A DNA stretch of 64,000 nt from Spongilla lacustris (lineage: Eukaryota; Porifera; Demospongiae; Spongillida; Spongillidae), in the NCBI GenBank assembly GCA_949361645.1, contig OX442422.1, positions 8,380,683-8,444,682 of the forward strand, given 5' to 3'. Both the position numbers and the translations under genes were made by a program. This document shows, one piece after another, positions 8,806 through 19,500 of this stretch. Numbering within the stretch: position 1 is the stretch's first letter; the number at the start of each line of letters is the position of its first letter. The notes under the pieces are model-generated. The model worked only from the letters and a program-made list of their open reading frames with translations. It was not told the origin of the DNA and made no database searches.

Positions 8806-10582
8806 CAATGGATTGGGGTCAGAATAGTAGTCACTAGGTAGGCACAACTGAGAAGTGTACATGTACCGGGGGATGCAGTCTCAATGATGGAGACACTAAG
8901 AGGAGGGTTGTCTAACACATGAGGCTGCTTAATTGATGCTGGCTATGACATTGATCTTAATGGTACACCTATGGAAGAGAAGACAGCCAGTGTCTGGGGC
9001 CCAGACCCACATGTCATGTACAGCACTGCTCAACCTAAGTCTAATTGTGATGATACAAGCCATCCCACACACCATACATATTGCTCACTTCTCTTGGGCA
9101 CCACGTGTGTACAATGTCTGTACACTGTGGTCTACAAGAGCAATCAAGTTGATATCTATAACAATGGGCAAGGTGGATGGGTGCAGGCTTTGGTCTCCTA
9201 GGTTAACAGGTGGTAGAGTCTATCCTGACTATTCATGTCCACACTGAAAACTTATCAATGTACATGTATCTACAAGAAGGTCCACACACTTCTCTTATTG
9301 TTCAAGAACACAGGCTATCGATCCATTGCACCCCGGATTGTGGAAGCAATTCCACCGCCAAACAAAGGACAAAGACATTCTAGGCCTATCCCTTAACTAT
9401 CGTATGACACGTCTATACGCACATGTACTATTAATAGTTACCACGGCTCAAACCACAGTATACTTCACACGCGTATACCATCGCGAAGAAAAAGTATGGC
9501 TACAGTTCCATACTATATGCTGTAAGTACCTTCTGTCTCCTTTTGTTCTGTGCTTCCACTTGGGCAGCAGAATTTGTCTGCGTGGTCGAAAAAGTACGTT
9601 GAAGTCGATGGGTTCGTCAAAAAATGGCCGCTTGTAGGAAGCGGTGGAGAGAAAACTAGTCCATGTGACATTGGCTACTAATAGAACAAAGGTACTTCAT
9701 TCCATGTATGGCCTTTAAATGGCGACAAGTTCAAACATGTTAACACGTAGTGCAAAGTTTGTAAGGTTGTCGGTTGTCAAGGGTGGTTGCTAAGGCATTA
9801 CGCCACTTTTTCAATATTTCAATAGGTATGCCTTTTGTCCACAAAATGTATGGCCGCATAGGGCTGTGACCTCAGCCTCTCCTCCTCTTTTCCAACCTCC
9901 TCCTTCTCCCTGGTCCAGGCCTCCTCTGCCTCTAAATGCTACTTACTCTAAATGCTACTTGTCTCCCCTCTGGCTGTGGCCCCTAATGGCTAGAGGTGGA
10001 TAAGGGAGGCAAGAGCCAGCCTCCATGGATGTAGCCATTGTTGGGTGAATGGGGGCAGACTGGACCCCGATAGCAGTAGGTACTCCCATGCTTGCCTGAA
10101 CCAATGTGGGGCCAATGGGGTGGTGGCCATTGTACCTTAGAGGTCAGCAGAGGTTGTTGCCTTAGCTGTGTGACCCCACCTCAGGGTGTTAGCCCCAGGG
10201 TTATGGTAGCCATGTGTTGAGCAGCACCAGCTTTCTTTAATGAGATGAGAGCAGCAGAATACATACATGTATGTGATGCAATAATGAGAGCACACACACC
10301 TATAAGGTGTACAAGTCCAGTCAGTCAGGGTTACAATATTACACAAGGGGTGGGAGGGGGCTGAGATGTTGCCAGTAGCTGCTGAGGATGTGTGTGTAAT
10401 GGACTTGCCTATAAGGGGCACCAGGTAGATCTGTGGGGATTGGTAAGCAATGCAATGGGGACACCTGTAGACACTAAGTATAGGCACCTGGTACCTTCCA
10501 TTAAACACTGCTTAACACTGCCATATCACATACTGGTTATATGTGTGTACTCTAATTAGCGGCTTCATGTCTAGTTGATGAC
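8806..10582. other. Gene A intron, nothing recognised
   Basis: Several open frames of 60-125 codons occur on both strands, but none has a domain, splice context or copy elsewhere that would support it. 'aaatgctactt' occurs twice near 9,944-9,970. The final 30 bases are intron sequence ('ggcttcatg ... gttgatgacc') typical of the region before an ankyrin exon. Confidence 0.4.
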
Positions 10583-10587
10583 CACGT

Positions 10588-10873
10588 CATGGGCGCCCCC
10601 AGCTTTTCTGGAAGGGGGGGGGGCACCATTTGACAGCCGTGAATACGTTGTCCGCTTTCGGCCGATTTATCGAGCGGGGGGAGGGGGGTGCTGTCCACTT
10701 TCGGTCGATTCAATCAGTGAGGTGTCCGCCCTCTCAGCCGATCCAATCATACTATCAGTGGGCGGAGGGTGCTGTCCACTTTCAGTGCGCATGTATGTAA
10801 ACTTTTATTACAAAGGGGGGGGGGGGGGGGGGCCATGGCCCCCCTTGCCCCCCCCCCCCTGGGGACGCCCTTG
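10588..10873 (+). mobile_element. 286-bp GC-rich MITE, second 5-bp family
   Basis: Left end catgggcgcccccagc, right end the complement of caagggcgtccccagg, flanked by cacgt on both sides (10,583-10,587; 10,874-10,878). The paralogous intron near 11,145 ('gatgaccatgtactac') shows the uninterrupted site. The interior has long G and C runs and the 'ctttcggccgatt' subrepeat. It encodes nothing. Confidence 0.7.
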
Positions 10874-10965
10874 CACGTACTACATGTACATGTGTACATT
10901 GTACCCACCATGTTGGCTGAACCATTGTACCGACCATGTTGGCTAAACTATTGTACCCACTCCAG

Positions 10966-11039
10966 GATGGTCATACTCCATTACACCTTGCTGCAAAGGA
11001 AGGTTATACTACTTGTGTGGAACGTCTCCTTTCCATAAG
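10966..11039 (+). pseudogene. Ankyrin exon with 28-bp internal deletion, gene A
   Basis: Acceptor tccag and donor gtgagt (11,040) are intact and the exon starts DGHTPLHLAA. It lacks the 28 bases that encode the S-T-P-G-I-D-V-N-I loop in the sister exon at 15,574. At 74 nt it would shift the frame if included, so it is either skipped or this gene copy is damaged. Confidence 0.7.
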
Positions 11040-11208
11040 GTGAGTTGGTCCACTGGGAAGTTGTTATAATATAGTGTAAAGTTGTTTCATGTGACTTGTA
11101 ATTAGGACTGAGTTTGAATTGTTGGTAAAAACTACACTTTTGCTGATGACCATGTACTACATGTACATGTATACATTGTACCCGACTGAACTACTGTACC
11201 CTCTCCAG

Positions 11209-11310
11209 GGTGGTGATACTCCATTACTCCTTGCTGTAAAGGGACGTCATACTACTTGTGTGGAACGTCTCCTTTCAACTCCTGGTATTGATGTGAACAT
11301 TCACGATAAG
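11209..11310 (+). CDS. Ankyrin-repeat exon, gene A
   Basis: 102-nt symmetric exon, acceptor ctctccag, donor gttagt at 11,311. Starts GGDTPLLLAVKGR and ends VNIHDK; L-L-L-A-V replaces the usual L-H-L-A-A. It is a near copy of the exon at 15,845 with the same intron tail, because the surrounding 570 bp is duplicated on the other side of the DIRS-like element. Confidence 0.75.
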
Positions 11311-11447
11311 GTTAGTTGGTCCACTGGGATGTTGTTATAATATAGTGTAAAGTTGTTTCATGTGACTGGTAATTAGGACTGAGTTTGAATTGTTGGTAAA
11401 AACTACAGAATCAATGACACTTTTGCCCTCCCTTGAGGTTGGAGTCT

Positions 11448-11533
11448 AATCTGCTCCCTCCTTGTACATGTACACCACCCTTACCCCATGCATATTGACA
11501 ACTCTTGGTGCAGCGTCGCCTGTGCACGACTGC
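11448..11533 (-). repeat. Direct repeat of DIRS-like element, copy 1
   Basis: About 86 bp starting 'ctccctccttgtacatg' and ending 'cgactgccaac', nearly identical to 12,168-12,255 and in the same orientation, 720 bp apart. This fits the split direct repeats that flank DIRS 3' regions. Between the two lies a dyad around 'ggtgggcccacacc' at about 11,696. Confidence 0.65.
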
Positions 11534-12167
11534 CAACTTTATGTAAACAACAACATACAACATACACCACCACACACATACTGACAACACCAACCACGCA
11601 TATCCACAAACACAATCACCACACAAACCACACTCAGAGCAGGGACCAACAAGCAACAGCTACATTTGAATTTTTAACCTAATTTATTTAGAGGTGGTGG
11701 GCCCACACCACCTCAAGGGAAAAAACCTCACTGTGTGAGGAAAAAACCTTCTTACGCACTGCTCTGGACACCACAACATACACATGTAACGAGTTCCTCA
11801 GGCGAGGGTCTTCAGCTTCATCTGAGTGGAAGTGATCATTAAGGAACAACCTGCTTCGCATCAACATTCAATGCCACACTATGCATACAGAGGCATTCCA
11901 TCACCACACGTACCCAGCCACCCGGCTGGAACACACCATAGACTGCTTCTGCCCCTTCGTAAACCAGCCATCCGGCTGAACACAACATACACACAATGTG
12001 AAGTTTGCAGACATGTGCATTGGCAACGTAGACTGATTTCCTTCCCGCTCACATAACCTTATATACCTCTACCTCCACGTGGTCACATCACGTGCTGTAC
12101 AACCAATCACATACGGAGGGAGCATAGTTTCTGTCTAATTCACTACACTCAATCGACAGAAACGTGT

Positions 12168-12255
12168 ATCTCCCTCCTTGTACATGTACACCACCCTTAC
12201 CCACATGCAGATTGACAACTATTGGTGCAGCATCGCCTGTGCACGACTGCCAACT
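12168..12255 (-). repeat. Direct repeat of DIRS-like element, copy 2
   Basis: Second copy of the 86-90-bp repeat, lying directly downstream of the recombinase stop codon on the minus strand. The segment just before it (12,113-12,178) also resembles 16,330-16,410, suggesting another remnant of the same element beyond the ankyrin exons. Confidence 0.6.
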
Positions 12256-12275
12256 AGATGTCCAAAGAAAGGCGG

Positions 12276-13270
12276 CTAGATGCCCAATTTTTTAGAAACC
12301 TCTAAGCGGCTCTCAACAGAGTCTTTTATATACCCATCTTTTGCTGACTCAGATTTCCATCTCCCATGCCGCTTGAATAGTCTATCAGGCACCCCTGCAT
12401 TAGCAGCTGCTGTGGCCCCACCAGCCCGTAGGCTGTGCATCCCAAGCAACTTAGGGTCCATACCAAGGCTACTGATCTTCTCCAACAACAATTCCCTCAG
12501 CCTGGAATAGCTAAGGCTGCCCCCCTTGCGCAAACATTCACCAGACTTGGTGTGCATTATCCCCCTAAACAGATAGTCTTGCAATCATGCACTAGTTGGC
12601 CCATGGAGAAATACCTCTGCATCATGCTGACAGGACATGTGGGTGTACCTGTATGAGCAATCACTAAAGATGCACCTTCCCTGTACTGGTCTGTCTTACT
12701 GGATGTAATTTGTATTACCATGCCCTCAGGGTTAAAGGCCACATCAGCACATCTTAGCTTTAACAATTCCTCGCATCTTAGAAAACCAGCAAATGCTACA
12801 AGGCAGATTGCCAGTAAGCGGACCTCTGTAAGGGAAGGGGATGGCCCAGCTGCTTCTACCATGGCCAGTAACATCTCTGCTGTAACAGGTTCCTTACGCT
12901 TTTTGGGCTTAGCTAGTTCCCGCCTAAGGCCACCCAAAGTAGCTTGCACTTTAGGGGACCCTGCAATGGATGGTAAACCTGCCATCTGCAACCATGAAAC
13001 AGCATGCACTGCCTCCTCTACAGCTGATTTTGACTGAACGGACTCACTTAGGTGCTGCAAGTACAGCACCAAATGGATCTCCTGTACAGGGAAGCTTGGG
13101 ACCCCCCGTCTGGCCTCTGCCCATGTCTTCCACCTCTGAAAGGCTCCTAGATATTTCTTAGTGGTAGAGTCAGCCTTACATTTCAGGACAGTAGCTGGCA
13201 AAGCTTTGGCCAGCCACCTAAGTTCTGGGTCCTCCAGATTTGACAGCAGAGGCCAGAGACGAGATAAAAC
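12276..13270 (-). pseudogene. DIRS tyrosine recombinase with frameshift
   Basis: The frame from about 13,270 downwards shows a SAM-like N-terminal core-binding region (K-A-D-S-T-T-K-K-Y, then AFQRWKTWAE). The catalytic domain follows with Arg in FLRCEELLKLR, a SSKTDQYREG strand, H-S-L-R, H-G-R-W and a final Tyr in DGYI. The set R...H-x-x-R...H/W...Y is that of phage-integrase-type recombinases. A single frameshift near 12,575 separates the part before YFSMGQL from the part with HSLRAGG. The enzyme would integrate the circular DIRS intermediate. Confidence 0.75.
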
Positions 13271-13369
13271 AAGACGGACATGACATCATGTTGGCATACA
13301 AATCCCCGCCATTATCATATCATGCCTACCATGTGTGCTGCATGAATATGTGCATCCTGTTCTGAACAC

Positions 13370-13745
13370 ACCTCCGTCAACACGCATAGGTTGACACCAG
13401 GCTGAACACACATCCGTCAACACGCATAGGTTGACACCAGCCAAACGGCTGAACACACATCCGTCAACACGCATAGGTTGACACCAGGCTGAACACACAT
13501 CCGTCAACACGCATAGGTTGACACCAGCCAAACGGCTGAACACACATCCGTCAACACGCATAGGTTGACACCAGCCAAACGGCTGAACACACATCTGTCA
13601 ACATGCATAGGTTGACACCAGCCAAACGGCTGAACACACATCCGTCAACACGCATAGGTTGACACCAGCCAAACGGCTGAACACACATCTGTCAACATGC
13701 ATAGGTTGACACCAGCCAAACTGGCTGAACACACATAGGTTGACA
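13370..13745 (+). repeat. 47/39-bp tandem repeat inside DIRS-like element
   Basis: About nine units of 'catccgtcaacacgcatagg' and 'ttgacaccag', with or without 'ccaaacgg' before 'ctgaacaca'. It separates the Pol frame from the recombinase frame. Each unit contains a short dyad (gtcaac/gttgac). Unit-length variants alternate, indicating expansion by slippage. Confidence 0.85.
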
Positions 13746-13780
13746 CCTGCCAAATTATGGCCATACAGGCATGCATAAGT

Positions 13781-15415
13781 TCAGAAGCAAATCTTCAATG
13801 CTAACATGGCTGTATTGGGGTGCTTGTGGTCAAACAAGGCCGATCCGGACCTACCAGGGTGTACCAGTTCAGTGTACAGGGGTAATGATACCATATTTAC
13901 CACAAATGGTGCAAAACTAACCCCGTCTGGGCATAACAGGGGCCAATAGTGGGCTGACTGCCAAGCAGGTACTACAAGAGTGCCCTGGGCTTTGCAAACT
14001 TCTGCATGCCCTATTACTCTTGCCACGAGACATGGAGGTGGGCACCACCAATTATTCTCCCCACCCCAATCAGTAGTAAATGAATCCACTGCTTCTGAAC
14101 CAGGACAAGCATAAAGGCTCCAGTTGAGAATTGTAATGTGTGGCAAATCTATCCACTGTATGAGGGCCCCACAAATCATCCAATGCTTTAAACATAATTG
14201 GGTCCAACGACCAGTCATCATGGTCCACAATCCGGCTGATATAATCTGCCATATGGTTCTCTTCCCTAGCGATCCATTCAGGCTCTAGCCGAATGTTATT
14301 AGCTACACATAGCCCAAAAACAGCGACAGCCTCTGACTGCAGATGTGGCTTAGCACTCCCAACTTGCAAAATGCGCGCCACATTTTGGTTGTCAGTGAAC
14401 CAACGCACCCTCATATTAACCAGCTTACTGGCAATGGCATGTAAAACCCTACACACTGCCACCAGCTCCCTCCAGGTGGAACTTTGCTTGGCCTAACCAG
14501 TTCCCTTGTGCCACATGCATACCATGCTCCACCATATACCCTCCATATCCTGTATTACTTGCATCTGAGTATGCGATTCTAACAGCAGATGGGCTGTGCC
14601 ATATAGGCTGACCATTGACTTTTCCTATGGACTGCTCCCAAAAGGTGAGCTCCATTTTTGAGCATCTCGCACCATGCATTCCTAGCTTGCAGCATCGCAT
14701 ACAACCCCCTAATCATAAATCTGGCTACAGGGCCCAACGCTAGGCCCATTGAAATAATTTTACCAATCAAGCTGGCTATTTGCCTAGCACCTGCATAATC
14801 CTGCCTGCAAGCCTGCTCTAACAACTTCCTGAGATTGGTTAGCTTCTTTTCAGGTACAGACACCTGCCCATGCTCTAGATCAATAGTAAAACCAAGCCAC
14901 TGCAACTTCTGTGTTGGGGCCCATGTTGATTTAGCCTCGTTGACAACAAATCCTGCTTTTGACAATGTACTCTTTACCCACTGACTAGTGATGCCTGCCT
15001 CCCTTTCACCCGCAACTGCACAAATACCATCATCCAAGTACAGAATAACTTTATGGCCCTTACCCCGCCACAACCCCACTAAAGGCCTCAATAGTTTTGT
15101 AAAAACATACTGCGCTGTGGACAAACCAAATGGCAACACAGTAAACACAAAGTACTTTCCTCCCCACTCAAAACCCAAATATTTTTGGTGATGTGGCACA
15201 ATATCAACATGATGGTAACCAGACTTAAGATCAAATGAGAACATCCACTCACCTGGTTTGAATAGCAACATAGCCAAACGCATATCCTCATACTTACAAC
15301 TCTGTTTCAACAGAAAATGCCTTAAATTCACTACTAATCATTTCTTCCTGCTTCCACTAGATACAACTGAGATAGGACTGCACACATGCGGTTGTTCAGC
15401 CACCCTATTAACATA
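13781..15415 (-). pseudogene. DIRS Pol: reverse transcriptase and RNase H, frameshifted
   Basis: From high to low coordinates: an entry region (QPHVCSPISVV), RT palm with FSFDLKSGYHHVDI and LPFGLSTAQYVFTK, and the catalytic YLDD (VILYLDDGICAV). RNase H follows with a SDAS motif, W-R-E-L and T-D-N-Q-N-V. A C-terminal region shows NNWWCPPPCLVARVIGHA and GTLVVPAWQSAHYWPLL, typical of DIRS Pol. At least three frame changes (near 15,340, 14,650 and 14,470-14,230) break it. Confidence 0.8.
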
Positions 15416-15424
15416 TCCACCTTC

Positions 15425-15507
15425 CAGCAATTCGGGGGGGGGTCGCCATTCAGTCCCGAAGGGGGGGCCATGGCCCCCCCTCCCCCCTCCCCCTGGGGAC
15501 GCCCTTG
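15425..15507 (+). mobile_element. Right end of a 10,588-type MITE
   Basis: Keeps only the terminal region with 'gggggggccatggcccccc' and the end 'ctggggacgcccttg', followed by cacgt as at 10,874. The left half is missing and the DIRS-like element abuts it. It forms the start of the second copy of the 10.87-11.45-kb block. Confidence 0.65.
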
Positions 15508-15573
15508 CACGTACTACATGTACATGTGTACATTGTACCCACCATGTTGGCTGAACTATTGTATCCACTCCAG

Positions 15574-15675
15574 GATGGTCATACTCCATTACACCTTGCT
15601 GCAAAGGAAGGTCGTCCTACTTATGTGGAACGTCTCCTTTCCACTCCTGGTATTGATGTGAACATTAAGGATAAG
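15574..15675 (+). CDS. Ankyrin-repeat exon, gene A
   Basis: 102-nt symmetric exon, acceptor actccag, donor gttagt. Starts DGHTPLHLAAKEGR and ends VNIKDK. It is the intact sister of the deleted exon at 10,966; P-T-Y replaces the usual T-T-C before V-E-R-L-L. Confidence 0.8.
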
Positions 15676-15844
15676 GTTAGTTGGTCCACTGGGAAGTTGT
15701 TATAATATAGTGTAAAGTTGTTTCATGTGACTTGTAATTAGGACTGAGTTTGAATTGTTGGTAAAAACTACACTTTTGCTGATGACCATGTACTACATGT
15801 ACATGTATACATTGTACCCGACTGAACTACTGTACCCTCTCCAG

Positions 15845-15946
15845 GGTGGTGATACTCCATTACACCTTGCTACAAAGGGACGTCATACTACTTGTGCGGA
15901 ACGTCTCCTTTCAACTCCTGGTATTGATGTGAACATTCACGATAAG
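15845..15946 (+). CDS. Ankyrin-repeat exon, gene A
   Basis: 102-nt symmetric exon, acceptor ctctccag, donor gttagt at 15,947. Starts GGDTPLHLATKGR and ends VNIHDK. Sister of 11,209, but it keeps the canonical T-P-L-H-L-A core. The intron downstream repeats the 'gttgttataatatagtg' stretch seen after 15,675. Confidence 0.8.
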
Positions 15947-16536
15947 GTTAGTTGGTCCACTGGGATGTTGTTATAATATAGTGTGTAGTTGTTTAATGTG
16001 ACTGGTAATTAGGACTGAGTTTGAATTGTTGGTAAAAACTACAGAATCAATGACACTTTTGCCCTCCCTTGAGGTTGGAGTCTAATCTGATGTATTTAGA
16101 ACAAGTGTAGAGCTGGTCTGCCTTTTTTTGAGGGGGGGGGGGGCTTGTAAATAAGGTACAAAAAGTTATGGTTGTGTTTCTTCATCAGGAGTCTGTTCAT
16201 CTGGTGACTCCTAGAAAAGCTACTGGCCTGTGTGCTGCACCTTTGCCTAGACTGACCTGTGCTCACCACCCAACCATTAAATACCCCCCACATGCCACAG
16301 ACCATGTTATTCCTTAACCCTTTACTGCACCATTCCAGAGGGAGCATACATGTAGTTTCCATCTAATTCACTCCATACAGCCAAGGCAAATATGTATATT
16401 TTCCTCCCTATCAATTAATACATGTATACTGCATACATACGCGTGTGTACACCCTTATTTGCTTCAAGGGCCATGTTGATGATCAGGTGTGCATTGTACC
16501 ACCGTGACATTGACTGAACTATTGTACCCACTCCAG

Positions 16537-16641
16537 TATGGTAGAATCATGCTATTATTCTATGCTGCAATGGGAGGTCATACTACTTGTGTGGAACGTC
16601 TCCTTTCCACTCCTGGTATTGATGTGAACATTCAGGATGGC
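16537..16641 (+). CDS. Atypical ankyrin-repeat exon, gene A
   Basis: 105 nt, phase 0 at both ends, acceptor actccag, donor gtgagt at 16,642. The first helix is altered: YGRIMLLFYAAMGG replaces G-x-T-P-L-H-L-A-A. The second half is canonical (TTCVERLLSTPGID) and the exon ends VNIQDG. Loss of the TPLH turn suggests a weakened repeat, but the frame is open and the splice sites are good. Confidence 0.65.
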
Positions 16642-16818
16642 GTGAGTTGGTCTGTTAATTATGAGTTATGAATAATTCAGTTATGATAATAAAGTACAAA
16701 GTATTATAATATCATTAAAAATCATACCATAATAATCAAAACTTATAACACATGACAAACTACAACCTAAGATAAGAACATGTAGGGAGATTGTCCATGT
16801 CTGCATGATGGCTATGTA

Positions 16819-16881
16819 TTAACCTTTAATCAACGTAAAACGATCCTGAATTCAGGATCGGTAAAATCCTGAATTCAGGAT
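16819..16881. repeat. Perfect palindromes, possible piggyBac-type end
   Basis: A 20-bp perfect palindrome (cgatcctgaa with its complement, 16,841-16,860) is followed by a 16-bp one with the same core (16,866-16,881). They lie just inside a TTAA (16,819-16,822) followed by 'cctttaatcaacg'. TTAA plus a CCTTT terminus is what a piggyBac end looks like, and the minus-strand transposase at 17.7-18.8 kb is next to it. The other end would be in or near the sequence gap. Confidence 0.4.
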
Positions 16882-17670
16882 ATTGAATTCCTCCGTTTAT
16901 AACAATTATTGCAAGGACAAATAAATAAATTATTACTTATAGGCTTTTTGTTGCAGCATTTCTGCACACTTTCTATAGCATGGAATAATTTCAGTCATCT
17001 GGAAAGCTGCCCAAATTTTAAGAATACATACGTACGTTTCATTGCTGTCACATACGCAAATTGAATAATTATCAATTTTCAGTTTTTAGTGCCTAAAAGA
17101 AGCATAAAGCATATCAATTTTAGCCTTCTTTAACCATTTTGTAGTTGTATCACCTCCAGGCTTTGGTTGAAGTTATTTTTTTATCCAAACAGTGCTCTAA
17201 TTTTAAATGAAACATGCATTTTAAGATCACTATTCTTGTGTTTTGCGTGATTGCATGTAATTGTCTCCAAGTATTGTAGTACAGAGTTACAAACAGTATT
17301 GATGATTTGCATCTGAACTTTTTACATTAATATGTTACAACATATGAATAGTGCAAAAGATATGACATTATGTATAATGATTTATAATTTAAAATCAAGC
17401 AAACTCAATCATATGTTCTATTATTAAAATTACATAACAATATTTTAAAATCTTTTCATTTGGACTTTACTGTATTAAGATACGAATTTTAAAGCTGTGT
17501 AAGCTAGAGTTTGTAAAGGATGGTTATGAAAAAATCAAACCAAGATATCAAAACAAAAAAACAGTTACGAAGAAATCAAGATATTGTGACAAATGAAATC
17601 CGTTTGAACTGATATCATGATATATGTTGAGAGCAATAATAAAGCACACCCAGATAAGTGAATCAATTAG
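16882..17670. other. AT-rich non-coding stretch
   Basis: Strongly AT-rich, with no open frame or domain I can support. It is probably the 3' non-coding part of the piggyBac-like element, since it lies between its last exon and the possible TTAA end. Confidence 0.45.
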
Positions 17671-17672
17671 TT

Positions 17673-18856
17673 TCAAAAGCCCATTTCTGTGAGATGCTGA
17701 ATATAGCAATCTCTGGAAGTGCCAAAGCCACAGTATGAAACCAAATAGTCATTTTCCATATCACTGCATCCAACACAATAGAATGTGGTCTTCATTTTGC
17801 AGTACTTGCAGATACGCTGTGGGTACTTTCCATTCATTATATTTTCCTTGTACATATGAAGCTCTGTAAGGCTCCGTAGTTTGTGCTGCACTTGATCCTA
17901 CAATGTAACAATATTATACACAGATAAAAATGAATGCAACAACAATGTGTCATGTGATGTACCTCTACATGTGCCACAGAGACAGATGCACTCTCATCAC
18001 TGCGCCTTCGTAATGATATACTGGATGATACATAGATGTTGTGGATGAGCTGGTGTGCCAGCAGATCCATGAATGTTGCAAAGTCTACCACCTCAGTGCT
18101 TGCAAGGAAATCTTTGTCTGATTCGTACCTGTAAGCTAAATAAGCATCAACAACACATATACCAAAGATGGTCCCAAATGTTCTGTGCCACCATGTATGA
18201 GTTATCCACTCTCTTTCGATTGCAAGTGAGCCTTGTCTGTAATGATCATGCACATCAATTGATGAAAAAAACTCAAAGAACTTCTCCACTATAAGTGGTC
18301 TTGGTATCGTTTTTGTGTACTGCACCGTGGTTGGTATGCCATCAACTACTTCAATTCTGTGGCGTAAACGCTCTGCTGGTATTCCAGGGTGTCCAGTGTA
18401 TCGGTTGCATATTTTAGTTTTTGGCTTTTTATCAACCCAAACGCATGCAATTATTTTGCTATCATCTGGGGCAATTGATTGAAGTAGCTTGTGACTACCT
18501 CGATTTGGTGTAAGACCAGTTCCATTGCCTGAAGCCCATTGGAGGAGCTGCTTCTTTGGGTACTCTCTTGTAGCAGTTTTGACCATTCCCATGAAGTACA
18601 AACCTTGATCTAATAGTGCAAGTAGAGATTTGACTGAGGAAAATGCACTGTCAGCTATGATAGTGCGAGCAGTCCCTCTCCAAGGAGCACACAACCTCAG
18701 TAATTGTGATGTACCTTCACCATACACTCAGCATGGCCTGGTTTTTTTGATTGAGCTTCACTTCCTTCCATCAATTCAAGTTGCAGGATAATTCCTGACA
18801 TTCCATCTGCTGCTGACTTTAGCTCACATCCAACCCCTTCTGGCTTACGTACAATT
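17673..18856 (-). pseudogene. piggyBac-like transposase, interrupted by a gap
   Basis: Minus-strand DDE_Tnp_1_7-type sequence. Visible parts are LQLELMEGSEAQSKKPGH, then RTIIADSAFSSVKSL (a conserved Asp strand), GLYFMGMVKTATREYPK, IACVWVDKKPK and FFSSIDVHDHYRQGS (the late conserved Asp), followed by WWHRTFGTIF. The main exon ends at 17,963 with donor gtacat. A second exon (17,897-17,673) after acceptor tgtag adds a Cys-rich C-terminal finger (C-K-Y-C ... C-V-G-C ... YCGFGTSRDC), the family's DNA-binding tail. A one-base frame change near 18,710 and the adjacent gap make it a likely pseudogene. Confidence 0.75.
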
Positions 18857-19056
18857 NNNNNNNNNNNNNNNNNNNNNNNNNNNNNNNNNNNNNNNNNNNN
18901 NNNNNNNNNNNNNNNNNNNNNNNNNNNNNNNNNNNNNNNNNNNNNNNNNNNNNNNNNNNNNNNNNNNNNNNNNNNNNNNNNNNNNNNNNNNNNNNNNNNN
19001 NNNNNNNNNNNNNNNNNNNNNNNNNNNNNNNNNNNNNNNNNNNNNNNNNNNNNNNN
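18857..19056. other. Assembly gap of 200 N
   Basis: Exactly 200 undetermined bases, which looks like a placeholder of unknown true length. It falls between the piggyBac-like transposase and the left edge of the duplicated gene A/B block, so the other end of the transposon is probably hidden here. Confidence 0.98.
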
Positions 19057-19216
19057 GCTTTTATATGCCAAAATGGAATCTGAATTGTCCTCGTACTTCT
19101 GCTTTTCAGCTGCATGGTTCTCCTCAAGGTCCCGTTGATATAGCTTCCTCTTAGCAGATCTGATCGGGTGGTGGTAGTGTGATTTTCCTGGATACAGGTA
19201 ACAATGTAAATCCATT
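19057..19216 (-). pseudogene. Partial copy of basic conserved frame
   Basis: The minus strand reads LHCYLYPGKSHYHHPI, then RSAKRKLYQRDLEEN and Q-K-Y-E-D-N-S-D-S-I before running into the gap. It is the paralogue of 31,090-31,386 with about ten differences. The product is unknown; it is rich in Lys, Arg and Glu. Where the frame is cut, the sister copy continues with K-R-R-R-Y-W. Confidence 0.4.
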
Positions 19217-19398
19217 TAGTGAGTTCCCATAGTGCCTGTTCAGCCCCTCCCCCTAATAATTCCTTCCTATGTCTGTGATACACCAGTTGATGACCATGTA
19301 CTACATTGTACCCACCATGTTGGCTGAACTATTGTACCCACCATGTTGGCTGAACTATTGTACCCACCATGTTGGCTGAACTATTGTACCCACTCCAG

Positions 19399-19500
19399 GA
19401 TGGTTATACTCCATTATACTGGGCTGCAAGCGGAGGTCATACTACTTGTGTGGAACATCTCCTTTCCACACCTGGTATTGATGTGAACATTAAGGATACG
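19399..19500 (+). CDS. Ankyrin-repeat exon, gene A
   Basis: 102-nt symmetric exon, acceptor actccag, donor gtgagt at 19,501. Starts DGYTPLYWAASGG and ends VNIKDT; Y-W replaces H-L in the first helix. Upstream, a 26-bp intron unit ending 'ggctgaactattg' is present three times in tandem. The gene B orthologue is 31,503. Confidence 0.8.

Larger units (their letters stand above)
11447..15417 (-). mobile_element. DIRS-like tyrosine-recombinase retroelement, decayed
   Basis: The minus strand carries reverse transcriptase, RNase H and a C-terminal Pol region (13,781-15,415), followed by a tyrosine recombinase (12,276-13,270). This is the DIRS gene set. An 86-90-bp direct repeat lies near its 3' side (11,448-11,533 and 12,168-12,255). 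The 5' end, with any gag gene, is missing: at about 15,418 it abuts a truncated MITE. The element lies between two copies of a 570-bp gene A intron-exon block. Several frameshifts show that it is inactive. Confidence 0.7.

Noticed and set aside
8020..8862. A 280-codon Pro/Leu/Ser frame on the minus strand
   Set aside because: It is the translation of the polypurine tract; composition alone keeps it open.
10137..10508. A 123-codon minus-strand frame rich in Cys and His
   Set aside because: Cys/His spacing fits no zinc-finger pattern and there is no second copy or splice support.
16313..16330. TTAA followed by ccctttactgc, resembling a piggyBac end
   Set aside because: The sequence beyond it matches the DIRS-like remnant at 12.11 kb more than a piggyBac terminus, and no partner was found; the 16,819 site is a better candidate.
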